NCBI RefSeq assembly: GCF_900111685.1
Contig: NZ_FOHX01000002.1
Location: 369,869 to 433,868, forward strand
Length of the DNA stretch: 64,000 bases
Origin: Nonomuraea wenchangensis
GTDB lineage: Bacteria > Actinomycetota > Actinomycetes > Streptosporangiales > Streptosporangiaceae
Direction of reading: 5' to 3'
Every line of letters begins with the position of its first letter. The first letter of the stretch is position 1. Below, in pieces: positions 24,960 through 33,408 of the stretch. The translations under genes were made by a program, and so were the position numbers. The notes beneath the pieces are model-generated. The model searched no databases, had not been told where the DNA came from, and saw only the letters and a program-made list of their open reading frames with translations.

Positions 24960-25226
24960 ATGACCCGACGCCGTACCCCGCGCAACAGCGTGATCCGGCT
25001 GACCACCGGGCACGCCGCCCGCACGCTCAACCACCCGTTCCCGCGCCGTGAGCCCGTTCTGGCGCTCGACTTCGGCGCCACCTCCGTCCTGGTCACCACC
25101 AGCGGACCCGTGACGGTGGCGGACCTGGAGTTCGCGCGCCAGCTCGCCCGCGAGGCATCGCGCTTCGCCCGCTCGCTGGAGCGCAGCTTCTACGGGCTGC
25201 CCGACGGTAAGGGGCTCGCGGCGTGA
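24960..25226 (+). CDS. Small AICE transfer-region protein
   Basis: The protein has 88 residues; the ATG immediately follows the pra stop. It has a basic N-terminus (MTRRRTPRNSVIRLTTGHAA) and then FGATSVLVTTSGPVTVADLE and a helix FARQLAREASRFARSLER. Its layout parallels the next gene (both end in a conserved V(T)xADLxxAR helix), so the two are probably diverged duplicates. Function unknown. Confidence 0.6.
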   Translation: MTRRRTPRNSVIRLTTGHAARTLNHPFPRREPVLALDFGATSVLVTTSGPVTVADLEFARQLAREASRFARSLERSFYGLPDGKGLAA

Positions 25227-25552
25227 CGCTCGGCCCCTACACCTACCTGACCCTGTCCATGCGGCCGGAGTCCACGCCACAGGTCGGCGTCTCCTTCCAC
25301 ACGCCGCACCTGAAGGTCCGCGCCGGACTGCTGCTCAGCGACCCGCGCCCGTACCTGGAGTTCAGCTCCCACGAGGCGAACGTGCACATCTCCACCACCG
25401 GGGCCGGGCCGATCACCGACGCCGACCTGGCCGTCGCCCGCGAGATCTTCACCGCTGCCGCTCGCTATCTGGCCGACTGCGAGCAGTTGCACGCCGAACA
25501 GACGGCCGACGACAAGGACGCCATCCCGGACGTCACCGGTCCGGTGGCCTGA
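25223..25552 (+). CDS. Small AICE transfer-region protein, paralogue-like
   Basis: The protein has 109 residues; the GTG start overlaps the previous stop (GTGA). LTLSMRPESTPQVGVSFHTP is followed by EANVHISTTGAGPITDADLA and a helix VAREIFTAAARYLADCEQLH. It shares the STTG-GPIT-DADLAVAR block with the preceding protein (TTSGPVTVADLEFAR). It is soluble with no signal peptide. It stands directly before traB, where other AICEs carry spread-related genes, but I see no membrane segment of an Spd protein. Confidence 0.6.
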   Translation: MTLGPYTYLTLSMRPESTPQVGVSFHTPHLKVRAGLLLSDPRPYLEFSSHEANVHISTTGAGPITDADLAVAREIFTAAARYLADCEQLHAEQTADDKDAIPDVTGPVA

Positions 25553-25638
25553 CACATGAGGCGGGGCCGCTGGAAGCGGCAACTTCCGGCGGCCCCTCGG
25601 TTCTCCCACGACTCCACATCACGAGAGGTTCCCAGCTT

Positions 25639-27066
25639 ATGTTCAAGCGGCTGCCTGGCGACGAGGCGCGCAATCTTGTCTCCACCACGCCCGACACGGC
25701 CGTCGTCTTCCGGCCGGCCGTCGTCACCACTCCCGCCATCCTCACCCTCGTCATCCTCGCCTGGGGCATGCTCGCCGGGCTCGTCCGTACGATCTGGCGT
25801 CACCCCATCGCGGCCCTCGTACCGGTGGCCCTCGGCGCTGTCTGCTACGTCTACGGCTGGCCCTCGGCAGCGTGCATCCTCGGCGTGGTCGTCCTGGCTC
25901 TGGCCTCGTGGGCGCTCCTCGACCGGCCGTCCTTCGCCCGCCTGGTCGGCTTCCGGCTGCTGGCCTGGTGGCGGCTCGTCTGGATCTACCGCCGTCACTG
26001 GCAACCCGTCATGGTCGTCTCCGGTCTCGGCCGTCACCTGCGGGGCCGCGACTACCTGCCCCGGCTGGGCAAGGTCACCTGCACCTCGTGGGCCGACCTG
26101 GTCACCGTGCGCATACTCAAGGGCCAAGCAGTCAAGGACTGGTCCGACCGAACCGACCACCTGGCCCAAGGCTTCGGCGCGACGTCGTGCCGAGTGGCGC
26201 TGTCTCACGCTGGTCGGCTCACCCTCACCTTTCCGCGCAGCGATCCACTCGCCTCGCCCCTGTCGGCGCTGCCCATACCGGAAGTACCGACCGTGGGGCC
26301 GGTCGAGATCGGCAAGCAAGAGGACGGGCGGCCATGGCGGCTCAAGGTGCACGGCACCCATGTCCTCGTCGCGGGCGCGACCGGGGCCGGCAAGGGGTCG
26401 ATCATCTGGTCCGTCATCCGCTCGCTGCTCCCCGCCGCCGGTGCGGGCCTGGTCGAGCTGTGGGCGCTGGACCCCAAGCTGATGGAACTGTCCTACGGAC
26501 GCGACCTGTTCGGCCCGCGCTACGCGGCCACTCCAGAAGAGTGCGCCGGCCTGCTGGACGAGGCCGTGAGCGTCATGCAGAAGCGGGCGGCTCGCTTCGC
26601 CGGGCTCCAGCGCTCCCACACCCCCACTGTCGATGACCCGTTCGTCCTGGTCGTGGTCGACGAGGTGGCGTTCCTGACCGCCTACCAGTCCGACCGGCAA
26701 CTGCGGCAGCGCATCTCCGCCGCGCTGGCCACCCTCACCACCCAAGGGCGGGCGGTCGGCGTGGGCGTCCTGGCCGCGTTGCAGGACCCACGTAAAGAAG
26801 TCATGAACATCCGCAACCTGTTCCCCGACAAGATCGCCCTGCGGCTGGACGAGTCGGAACAGGTGGACATGGTCCTCGGCGACGGCGCACGTGATCGCGG
26901 CGCGCTCGCTGACCACATCTCGCCGGTGCCGGAGCTGGGCGCGGGCGTCGGCTACGTCCGGCTGGAAGCCAGCCCCGAACCCGTCCGGGTCCGCGCCGCC
27001 TACGTCTCCGACACCGACATCCGCGCCATGGTCACCCTCTTCACGGAACATCAGGAGGCCGCATGA
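25639..27066 (+). CDS. traB: TraB/FtsK-type DNA translocase
   Basis: The protein has 475 residues. The N-terminal ~110 residues contain hydrophobic segments (TTPAILTLVILAWGMLAGLV; IAALVPVALGAVCYVYGW). A motor domain with Walker A GATGAGKGS (near residue 250) and Walker B VLVVVDEVAF (near 335) follows. The end has a short C-terminal domain. In actinomycete elements this hexameric motor alone moves double-stranded DNA between mycelia, recognising short repeats in clt. It is the last gene of the pra-led run. Its stop overlaps the 3' end of the convergent Imm21-like gene by 16 bases. I could not locate a convincing clt repeat. Confidence 0.88.
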   Translation: MFKRLPGDEARNLVSTTPDTAVVFRPAVVTTPAILTLVILAWGMLAGLVRTIWRHPIAALVPVALGAVCYVYGWPSAACILGVVVLALASWALLDRPSFARLVGFRLLAWWRLVWIYRRHWQPVMVVSGLGRHLRGRDYLPRLGKVTCTSWADLVTVRILKGQAVKDWSDRTDHLAQGFGATSCRVALSHAGRLTLTFPRSDPLASPLSALPIPEVPTVGPVEIGKQEDGRPWRLKVHGTHVLVAGATGAGKGSIIWSVIRSLLPAAGAGLVELWALDPKLMELSYGRDLFGPRYAATPEECAGLLDEAVSVMQKRAARFAGLQRSHTPTVDDPFVLVVVDEVAFLTAYQSDRQLRQRISAALATLTTQGRAVGVGVLAALQDPRKEVMNIRNLFPDKIALRLDESEQVDMVLGDGARDRGALADHISPVPELGAGVGYVRLEASPEPVRVRAAYVSDTDIRAMVTLFTEHQEAA

Positions 27067-27632
27067 CCAGAACCGCTCTCGGCCACCGCCACCAGGCGAT
27101 AGCAGCGAAAACACGTGCGTTCGTCCAGTCTTATCTCGCCAGAATCCAACCGATACCGGCCCGGCTCGATCTCGACACTGATCGCTTGCGCGTCCATGGT
27201 GTCCCGCGCCTGGTTGACCTGGACCTCCGCTCCAGGAACCGCCGCATCGAGAAGCACCATCGGCCCGCCAACGTCCATGGCCGGCCCCTGTTCCCAAGCA
27301 ACATCGCCCAGTTCCGACACCACCCGCTCCACGTCACAGCCAGGGTCGGCATGCACCCACTGCACAAAGATCCTCGGCCGCTGGAGGTACGTGGTGCGCG
27401 CGGGCTCCTCCCACAAGACCAAGGCCATCTCATCTGTGCCGAACGGAATCAATGCAAGATCCTCCGCTGCACATGCCAGCTCGTAGTCGTCCCCGTCGGC
27501 ACCGGTCCACTCGTTCAGCGCCTTCCCCGCGACCAACACCAATGGCCCGCCCGAAGACTCCGCCCAGATCTGCACAACTCTCCTCTCAGCCATGACCGCG
27601 GCGATGAGATCACGCACCGCCGCCGCTCGCAA
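27051..27632 (-). CDS. Imm21-like immunity protein
   Basis: The protein has 193 residues on the strand opposite to the backbone. VVQIWAESSGGPLVLVAGKA, LNEWTGADGDDYELACAAED, LALIPFGTDEMALVLWEEPA and RPRIFVQWVHADPGCDVERV follow the pattern I associate with the Imm21 family of polymorphic-toxin immunity proteins. No toxin gene is adjacent. It sits between traB and the small zinc protein before rep, interrupting the usual tra-rep order, and so is an inserted cargo gene. The family call rests on motif memory. Confidence 0.55.
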   Translation of the reverse strand: MRAAAVRDLIAAVMAERRVVQIWAESSGGPLVLVAGKALNEWTGADGDDYELACAAEDLALIPFGTDEMALVLWEEPARTTYLQRPRIFVQWVHADPGCDVERVVSELGDVAWEQGPAMDVGGPMVLLDAAVPGAEVQVNQARDTMDAQAISVEIEPGRYRLDSGEIRLDERTCFRCYRLVAVAESGSGHAAS

Positions 27633-27653
27633 GCCAACGCAGGGAGGTCACCG

Positions 27654-27812
27654 ATGACCGGACTGATTCACTTCCTCGACGGCCTTCGCTGTGCGGTCTG
27701 CAACACGTTGGACGTTCTCCGGCTCGACCCGGTCCGCGCCTTGGTCGAGTGCTCCGAGTGCGGACAGACCGCGCTCATAGTCACCGAATTCGGCGAAGGG
27801 AGGGCTACATGA
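27654..27812 (+). CDS. Small zinc-ribbon protein before rep
   Basis: The protein has 52 residues; the ATG follows AGGGAGG. CAVCNTLDVLRLD and CSECGQTALIV form a CxxC...CxxC ribbon. The stop overlaps the rep start (ATGA), so the two are coupled. Small zinc-binding proteins often precede repSA-type genes in AICEs. Confidence 0.65.
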   Translation: MTGLIHFLDGLRCAVCNTLDVLRLDPVRALVECSECGQTALIVTEFGEGRAT

Positions 27813-29422
27813 CTCCTTCCCACGACCGCGCCCTTCCTCGGGCCGTCCGCCAGGCCATGCCGATGGCCCGGGATGTGCTCGTGGAGGTCGCCAAGCGGCA
27901 CGGCGTCTGCATCAGGCCCCTCGCGCTGCGGCGGCTGGACGTCGTCACCGGCAAGGCCGAGATCATCGACGTGCCATGCGGCTCCACCCTGGACAGCAAG
28001 TGCCCGCCCTGCGCCAAGCGCAACCGGCAGCTCCGCATGGCCCAATGCCGGGAGGGCTGGCACCTCGACACCGAACCGGCCATCACGCCGGACGAGCCGA
28101 ACGAGGAACAGCGCTGGCTGGTGGAGTTCCGCGCCGACATGCAGGCTAAGCGGGATGCCGCCGCACAGGCCGGCGACGACACCACCGATCTGGACGCCGT
28201 CCTTGCGGGTCTGGACGAGGAGATCAACGCCGCTGGGATGCGGGGTAATGTCCTCGGCCGTGGGACCGCCAAGCGCTCCCGCTCCACTCGGCGGCGGCAG
28301 GACGCGCCCGACCTGCCCAAGCGCAAGATGGCCCACACGACCCTGGGACGCACCTTCCACGGCACGGGCGGGCAGGTCTACCGGCCGTCGCTGTTCGTGA
28401 CGCTCACCCTGCCCAGTTACGGCAAGGTCCGTAACGGCGTCCCGATCGACCCGGACGCCTACGACTACCGGCGGGCTGCTCGGGACGCGCTGCACTTCTC
28501 CAAGCTGGTCGATCGGTTCGTGCAGAACCTGCGCCGGGTCGCGGGCTATGACGTGCAGTACTTCGCCTCGGTGGAGCCTCAGAAGCGGCTGGCGCCGCAC
28601 CTGCACATGGCGATCCGGGGCACCCTGCCGCGCGCGGAGATCAAGCAGATCGCCGCCGCCACCTACCATCAGGTCTGGTGGCCACAGGCCGATGAGGTGC
28701 GTTTCGACGGTGACCACCTGCCCGTCTGGGACGAGCAGGCCGGCTACCTCGACCCGGCCACCGGCGAGGTTCTGCCCACCTGGGACGAAGCCCTCGACGC
28801 CCTGGACGAGGACGCCGAACCCCTCCACGTGCTGCGCTTCGGCGAACAGGTGGACGTTCAAGGTGTCCTCGCCGGTACGCCGGACGCCGATCAGTGCATC
28901 CGGTACCTGTCCAAGTACCTGACCAAGTCCCTCGGCGACGCCCTCGACGGCGGCCAGGCCCAGCGCGAGCACGCCGCCCGCATGGTCGATGCCCTGCGTT
29001 ACGAACCGTGCTCGCCGACCTGCCCAAACTGGCTGCGCTACGGCGTCCAGCCCAAGAACGCCAAGGCGGGGATGGCTCCGGGCCGGTGCCGGTCCAAGGC
29101 GCACAAGCCTGAACACCTCGGCTACGCCGGCCGTCGCGTCCTGGTCTCCCGCAAGTGGAGCAACAAGACGCTCGCCGAGCATCGGCAGGACCGCCGTACC
29201 TGGGTCCTGGAAGCCCTCGGCCAGGCCGACCAGCCCACCGACCCGCACCGCTACATCTGGCGGCCCGTCCCGGCCGGCGACGCCAACGTGCCCCCTCTCG
29301 CCGTACGCCTCCTGCGCACCGTCGCCGAACGCCAACGGTGGCGAGCCCACCTCAGAGAGTTGGAAGCCAGAGCGTCCGGTCAAGATCTTTCGGCAACTGA
29401 GCCTACCGGGAGGGCGGCATGA
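27809..29422 (+). CDS. repSA: RepSA-type rolling-circle replication initiator
   Basis: The protein has 537 residues from the ATG overlapping the preceding stop. An N-terminal Cys motif (STLDSKCPPCAKRNRQLRMA) is typical of RepSA. Rolling-circle motifs follow: LFVTLTLPSYG (motif 1), the metal-binding HLH in RLAPHLHMAIRG (motif 2), and YLSKYLTKS with candidate nucleophilic tyrosines (motif 3). A second Cys cluster (CSPTCPNW) lies near residue 410. It nicks the element's origin so that it can replicate after excision. Coupled downstream to xis and int. Confidence 0.88.
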   Translation: MTPSHDRALPRAVRQAMPMARDVLVEVAKRHGVCIRPLALRRLDVVTGKAEIIDVPCGSTLDSKCPPCAKRNRQLRMAQCREGWHLDTEPAITPDEPNEEQRWLVEFRADMQAKRDAAAQAGDDTTDLDAVLAGLDEEINAAGMRGNVLGRGTAKRSRSTRRRQDAPDLPKRKMAHTTLGRTFHGTGGQVYRPSLFVTLTLPSYGKVRNGVPIDPDAYDYRRAARDALHFSKLVDRFVQNLRRVAGYDVQYFASVEPQKRLAPHLHMAIRGTLPRAEIKQIAAATYHQVWWPQADEVRFDGDHLPVWDEQAGYLDPATGEVLPTWDEALDALDEDAEPLHVLRFGEQVDVQGVLAGTPDADQCIRYLSKYLTKSLGDALDGGQAQREHAARMVDALRYEPCSPTCPNWLRYGVQPKNAKAGMAPGRCRSKAHKPEHLGYAGRRVLVSRKWSNKTLAEHRQDRRTWVLEALGQADQPTDPHRYIWRPVPAGDANVPPLAVRLLRTVAERQRWRAHLRELEARASGQDLSATEPTGRAA

Positions 29423-29610
29423 GTAGGCGGGACGAACTCCTCACCGTCGCCCAGGTCCTCGACGAACTCGGCGGCGTCTCCCGCCGCACCTTCTACCGCT
29501 GGCGCGAGATCGGCAAAGCACCACAGGGCATCCGCCTGCCCAACGGCGAACTGCGCATCTACCGCAGCGACCTCGAAGCCTGGCTCGAATCCCTCAGGAG
29601 CGCCGCATGA
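29419..29610 (+). CDS. xis: Excisionase, MerR-like helix-turn-helix
   Basis: The protein has 63 residues, ATGA-coupled to rep at its start and to int at its end. LLTVAQVLDELGGVSRRTFY, RWREIGKAPQGIRLPNGELR and IYRSDLEAWLESL form the helix_turn_helix_17 fold of AICE excisionases. It directs the integrase to excise the element. Confidence 0.85.
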   Translation: MSRRDELLTVAQVLDELGGVSRRTFYRWREIGKAPQGIRLPNGELRIYRSDLEAWLESLRSAA

Positions 29611-30989
29611 CTACCTCCTACAAGGTCAAGTTCTGGGACATCCGTACCAACACCAGAGCGGACAAGCCCGGCAAGAAGCCTCGGATCATCTCCCACACCG
29701 TGCGGTGGACGGTCGGCCACCGCGAGAAGTCGCAGACCTTCAAGACCAAGGGCCTGGCCGAGAGCTTCCTGTCCGACCTGCGGCAGGCGGCCAAGAAGGG
29801 TGAAGCCTTCGACGTGGACAGTGGGCTTCCCGCTTCGATGGTCAAGGCCAAGGATGCCCGGACCTGGTACGCCTTCGCCGTCGCGTACGTCCACGCGTGG
29901 TGGCCTCACGCGGCGGCGAAGTCCCGTGAAGGCATGACCGACACACTCGCCACCGTCACCCGCGTTCTGGTCGGCGACGTACCCGGCCGCCCGTCTGACG
30001 AAATCATCCGGCGGGCGCTGCGCGAGTACTCCTTCCTGCCCGAGGACCGCCGGCGGGAGCCGACACCGGAGATCGCCCGCGCTGTCCGCTGGCTGGAAGG
30101 CGCTTCGCTCCCGCTGAGCGCTCTGGAAGAGACCAAGCACGCCCGTGCGGCGCTGGAAGCCCTGGCACTGTGCCTGGACGGCAAGCCTGCGGCGACCTCG
30201 ACGTACCGCCGCAAGCGGGCCGTCTTCCATCACGCGCTCGAATACGCGGTGGAACTGGAGGAGCTGTTGGCGAATCCACTGCACAAGGTCAAGTTCAGAA
30301 AGGCCAAGGTGAGCGGCGAGATAGATCGGCGCTCGGTGGTCAGCCCAAGGCAGGCGCGTGAACTGCTCACCGCGGTGACCTACGTGGGGCGATCGCGAGG
30401 GCCGATGCTGGCCGCGATGTTCGCCTGCATGTACTTCGGCGGCCTACGCCCAGCAGAAGCGGCGGGACTGCGGCAGAAGGACTGTCAGCTCCCGGAGAAG
30501 GGCTGGGGGCTGCTGACGCTGGAGAAGACCAGGCCGCAGAGCAACAGGCGGTTCACCGACTCCGGGCAGGCCCACGACGAGCGCGGCCTGAAGCACCGCG
30601 ACGTGAAGCACACGCGCACCGTGCCCGTCCCACCTGAGCTGGTGGCGATTCTTCGGGATCACATCGCCACGTTCGGTGTCGGAGAGGACGGCCGGCTCTT
30701 CCGTACGCGCACGGGCGGCGTGATCTCGGGCTCGGCGTACGCGAAGGTCTGGCAGGAGGCTCGGACGTACGCCTTCACGCCTGACCAGGTCGCCTCTCCC
30801 CTGGCGGGCCGGCCGTACGACCTCCGGCACGCGGCCGTGTCGCTCTGGCTCAACGCGGGCGTGCATGCCCCGGAAGCGGCCGAGAGAGCGGGGCACGGCG
30901 TGGACGTGATGCTCCGGGTCTACGCCAAGTGCATCGACGGCCAACAGGAGATCGCCAACCAGCGCATCTTGGAAGCGCTCGCGGCGTGA
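29607..30989 (+). CDS. int: Tyrosine-type site-specific integrase
   Basis: The protein has 460 residues. The N-terminal ~150 residues form an arm/core-binding region (SHTVRWTVGHREKSQTFKTK). The catalytic domain shows R in FGGLRPAEAAGLR, the H-x-x-R box as YDLRHAAVSLWLNAG, H/G in ERAGHGVDVM and the nucleophile Y in LRVYAKCIDG. It recombines attP with the 3' half of tRNA-Arg(UCU), whose copy begins ~220 bases downstream. This int-beside-tRNA order is the usual AICE layout. Confidence 0.9.
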   Translation: MTTSYKVKFWDIRTNTRADKPGKKPRIISHTVRWTVGHREKSQTFKTKGLAESFLSDLRQAAKKGEAFDVDSGLPASMVKAKDARTWYAFAVAYVHAWWPHAAAKSREGMTDTLATVTRVLVGDVPGRPSDEIIRRALREYSFLPEDRRREPTPEIARAVRWLEGASLPLSALEETKHARAALEALALCLDGKPAATSTYRRKRAVFHHALEYAVELEELLANPLHKVKFRKAKVSGEIDRRSVVSPRQARELLTAVTYVGRSRGPMLAAMFACMYFGGLRPAEAAGLRQKDCQLPEKGWGLLTLEKTRPQSNRRFTDSGQAHDERGLKHRDVKHTRTVPVPPELVAILRDHIATFGVGEDGRLFRTRTGGVISGSAYAKVWQEARTYAFTPDQVASPLAGRPYDLRHAAVSLWLNAGVHAPEAAERAGHGVDVMLRVYAKCIDGQQEIANQRILEALAA

Positions 30990-31060
30990 CACAGGAGCTA
31001 CGGCAGGGCCCCGGGACAGCTCGGGGTCCTTTCGCCGTTCCGGGCCTCGAACTCCCGCGC

Positions 31061-31197
31061 CGACCTGGGGAAACGTGGCTGCGAGCATTCCGCGTATGTT
31101 CCGCGAGCAGTGGCACAGGGCTGCTTTCGGGGGCCTCCCGCTGCCTACGGGGCAACCGGGGCGATCATGCAAAAGACCAGGTCAACCCGTGGATTGC
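31061..31197 (+). repeat. int-proximal arm, homologous to 15916-16052
   Basis: Right-hand member of the diverged direct repeat adjoining the att core. No gene is present between the int stop (30989) and the tRNA. Integrase arm sites would be expected here. Confidence 0.6.
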
Positions 31198-31205
31198 CTG
31201 GTCTT
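31173..31205 (-). terminator. tRNA-Arg terminator
   Basis: AAGACCAGG and CCTGGTCTT form a 9-bp stem followed by TTTT on the minus strand, a few bases beyond the tRNA 3' end. Confidence 0.65.
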
Positions 31206-31253
31206 GGTTGCGCGCCCTGCAGGATTCGAACCTGCGACCGTCGGATTAGAAGT
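31198..31253. repeat. attR: 56-bp direct repeat inside tRNA-Arg
   Basis: Identical to 16053-16108. It covers the tRNA from the anticodon loop through the 3' end and the start of the terminator, so integration rebuilds an intact tRNA. Confidence 0.85.
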
Positions 31254-31284
31254 CCGGTGCTCTATCCAGCTGAGCTAAGGGCGC
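31211..31284 (-). tRNA. tRNA-Arg (anticodon UCU)
   Basis: 74 bases. The acceptor stem is GCGCCCT/AGGGCGC, the D stem GCTC/GAGC, the anticodon loop CTTCTAA (UCU, reads AGA), and the T arm GCAGG-TTCGAAT-CCTGC. No encoded CCA. The first pair of the anticodon stem appears to be a C-A mismatch. AGA is a rare codon in such genomes, so loss of the gene would probably be tolerated badly; the element restores it. Confidence 0.9.
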
Positions 31285-31446
31285 TCCCGCCTTATTGTGC
31301 ATGATCCGGCGACTTGTCACGCACATGTTTTGGTTGTGTCAGGGAGGTGGGTGGGTTGGGGCCGGTGGGAGGGGGTGAGCGGAAAGTCCGATCACGGGCG
31401 GAAACTCCAGGCGGGGGCGGGGCGGGAGGGTCTAAGCTCTCGTGGC

Positions 31447-32235
31447 ATGGTCGCGACGGTCCTGCACGAGATTCCCTTGCAGGGCGGGGGCGTGACTGAC
31501 GGCGTGGTGCGGGTCGGTGACACCGTGCGGAGGCCGGTCAGTACGTCGACTCCCGCCGTACACGCGCTGCTCCGGCATCTGGAGGCGGCGGGGTTCGCGG
31601 GGGCGCCCCGGGTGGTCGGGAGCGGGATCGACGGGTTCGGGCGGCAAATGCTCAGCTATCTGCCCGGGGTCACCGGGGTGCGGGCCGCGAGCGTTCAGGA
31701 CGATGCGCTCGGGCGGTTGGGCGGGCTGCTGCGGGAGTATCACGATGCGACCCTCGGGTTTCCGCTCCGGATGGAGGGGTGGGAAGGCGGGTCGAACGAT
31801 GATCGGGCGCCGGAGGTCGTGGGGCACTGCGATCTTTCGCCGGCGAACGTGGTGTTCCGGGCGGACGTGCCGTACGGGATGATCGACTTTGATCTGGCGC
31901 GGCCCACCACGCGGTTGTTCGACGTGGTGACCACTTTGCGGCACTGGGCGCCGCTGGCGGATCCGGTCGATCGGCATCCGTTGTTACGCAGCGTCGACGT
32001 GGGCGAGCGGGTCAGGATCTTCTGCGACGCGTACGGGGTGCCGGCGCGCGAGCGGCGGCGGCTGGTCGAGGTGGCGCGGGTACGGTTCCAGCGGTCCTAC
32101 GCGGTCATGCGGAGCCGGGCGGCCGTGGGCGGGGGCTGGGGCCGGATGTGGAACGAGGGTGCGGGGGAACGCATCCGGCGTGCGGTGGCATGGCTGGATG
32201 TGCACGAAGATGAGCTTCATGCCCATTTGGTGTGA
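31447..32235 (+). CDS. APH-family phosphotransferase
   Basis: The protein has 262 residues from MVATVLHEIPLQGGGVTDGV; an upstream in-frame ATG would add a long unlikely tail. The C-terminal lobe has the kinase catalytic loop VGHCDLSPANVVF and the metal-binding IDFDLARPTTRLFD. The fold is shared by aminoglycoside, choline and fructosamine kinases, and the substrate cannot be told from sequence. Its last 17 bases overlap the possible start of cobD. Confidence 0.75.
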   Translation: MVATVLHEIPLQGGGVTDGVVRVGDTVRRPVSTSTPAVHALLRHLEAAGFAGAPRVVGSGIDGFGRQMLSYLPGVTGVRAASVQDDALGRLGGLLREYHDATLGFPLRMEGWEGGSNDDRAPEVVGHCDLSPANVVFRADVPYGMIDFDLARPTTRLFDVVTTLRHWAPLADPVDRHPLLRSVDVGERVRIFCDAYGVPARERRRLVEVARVRFQRSYAVMRSRAAVGGGWGRMWNEGAGERIRRAVAWLDVHEDELHAHLV

Positions 32236-33226
32236 TCGTGGTGATGGTGAGGCTCAAACGCGCGAGCTCGTGTTGGGGCTTGCGGCTGGGGTGATGCTTG
32301 ACCGAGTTGTCGGGGATCCGCAGAGTGCGGGGCATCCGGTGGCGGTGTTCGGGCGGGTGGCCGGGCAGGTCGAGCGGGTGCTCTATCGGGATTCCAGGGC
32401 GGCCGGCGTTCTTCATGTGGCCTTGTGCGTCGGGGGTGCGGTGGCTCTCGGTGTGGTGATGGCGCAGGCCGGTCGGGGGCGAATCTCGTCGGTCCTCCGG
32501 GTGGGGAGTGTGGCGGGGGCGGCGTGGGCGGTCCTCGGGGGGACGACGCTGGCGCGGGAGGGCCTTCACATGGCCGAGGCGCTGGAGGACGGGGATCTGG
32601 AGCGGGCCAGGAAGCGGCTGCCCCATCTGTGCGGACGGGACCCGTCCGGGCTCGGGGCGGAGGAGCTGGCGCGAGCGACCATCGAGTCGCTGGCCGAGAA
32701 CACCTCCGACGCCGTCGTGGCGCCGCTGTTCTGGGGGGCGGTCGCGGGGGTTCCGGGGCTGCTGGGGTACCGGGCGGTCAACACGCTGGACGCGATGGTC
32801 GGGCACAGGTCGGCGTGTTACCTGCGGTTCGGGTGGGCGGCGGCGCGGCTGGACGACGTGGCCAACTACGTTCCGGCGCGGCTGACCGCGCTGCTCACGG
32901 TGCTTGCCGGGCCGGATCGGCGGGGGGCGTGGTCGGTGGTGCGGCGGGACGGGCACCGGCATCCCAGTCCGAACGCCGGGCGGTGCGAGGCCGCGTTCGC
33001 CGGGGCGCTCGGGGTGACGCTGGGAGGCACGAACGTGTACGGGAGCAGGGTCGAGCATCGGCCGACCATGGGTGACGGGCCGCGGCCCGACGTGGCGGAC
33101 ATCCGGCGGGCGGTGCGGTTGACGCGGGTGGTGAGCATGGGGGCCGCGGTCGGGGCGGTCGTCGGGGCGGCGGTTCTTGAGGTCTGGGGCCGGCGATTGC
33201 GGCGCCGCTCGCTCCGGTGCCCCTGA
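32219..33226 (+). CDS. cobD: Adenosylcobinamide-phosphate synthase CobD/CbiB
   Basis: The protein has about 335 residues; the true start may be the ATG at 32219 or the GTG at 32270, since family members begin close to LGLAAGVMLDRVVGDPQSAG. Membrane segments and the conserved IESLAENTSDAVVAPLFWGA, YRAVNTLDAMVGHRS and RRDGHRHPSPNAGRCEAAFA blocks are diagnostic. It joins aminopropanol to cobyrinic acid diamide in vitamin B12 assembly at the membrane. No other cob genes are nearby. Confidence 0.88.
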   Translation: MPIWCDRGDGEAQTRELVLGLAAGVMLDRVVGDPQSAGHPVAVFGRVAGQVERVLYRDSRAAGVLHVALCVGGAVALGVVMAQAGRGRISSVLRVGSVAGAAWAVLGGTTLAREGLHMAEALEDGDLERARKRLPHLCGRDPSGLGAEELARATIESLAENTSDAVVAPLFWGAVAGVPGLLGYRAVNTLDAMVGHRSACYLRFGWAAARLDDVANYVPARLTALLTVLAGPDRRGAWSVVRRDGHRHPSPNAGRCEAAFAGALGVTLGGTNVYGSRVEHRPTMGDGPRPDVADIRRAVRLTRVVSMGAAVGAVVGAAVLEVWGRRLRRRSLRCP

Positions 33227-33231
33227 GCGCG

Positions 33232-33359
33232 GTGACCGCCAGCAGGAAGGTGACCGGCCGGCAGGGAGTGAGCGGCCGATAGGGAGTGACCGGCCGACAG
33301 GGAGTGACCGGCCGACAGGGAGTGACCGGCCGACCGGAAGGTGAGCGGCCGGCGGAGGA
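33232..33359. repeat. Tandem 18-bp repeat, about seven units
   Basis: Units of the type GTGACCGGCCGACAGGGA run head to tail; two central units (33286-33321) are identical, and the outer ones have substitutions or one extra base. There are no unique spacers, so it is not CRISPR. It lies between cobD and a convergent small gene. Confidence 0.8.
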
Positions 33360-33408
33360 TCGGATCAAACGAACGGATCAGCCGGCCGGCCGCGCGGCCC
33401 CCGTTCGC

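Larger units (their letters stand above)
16053..31253. mobile_element. AICE integrated in tRNA-Arg(UCU), ~15.1 kb
   Basis: The element is bounded by the 56-bp att repeats and carries a complete actinomycete integrative and conjugative set. In order: flavoprotein and XRE regulator (minus strand), small proteins, GntR repressor, Pra activator, two small transfer-region proteins, TraB/FtsK, RepSA, Xis and integrase, with int next to the intact tRNA. All backbone genes are open and their key motifs are present, so it could be able to excise, replicate and transfer as double-stranded DNA. Cargo occupies the left 4.4 kb (16.1-20.5 kb), with a second insertion between traB and rep. Confidence 0.85.

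Noticed and set aside
33232..33359. CRISPR array
   Set aside because: The 18-bp units follow one another without unique spacers and there are no cas genes.
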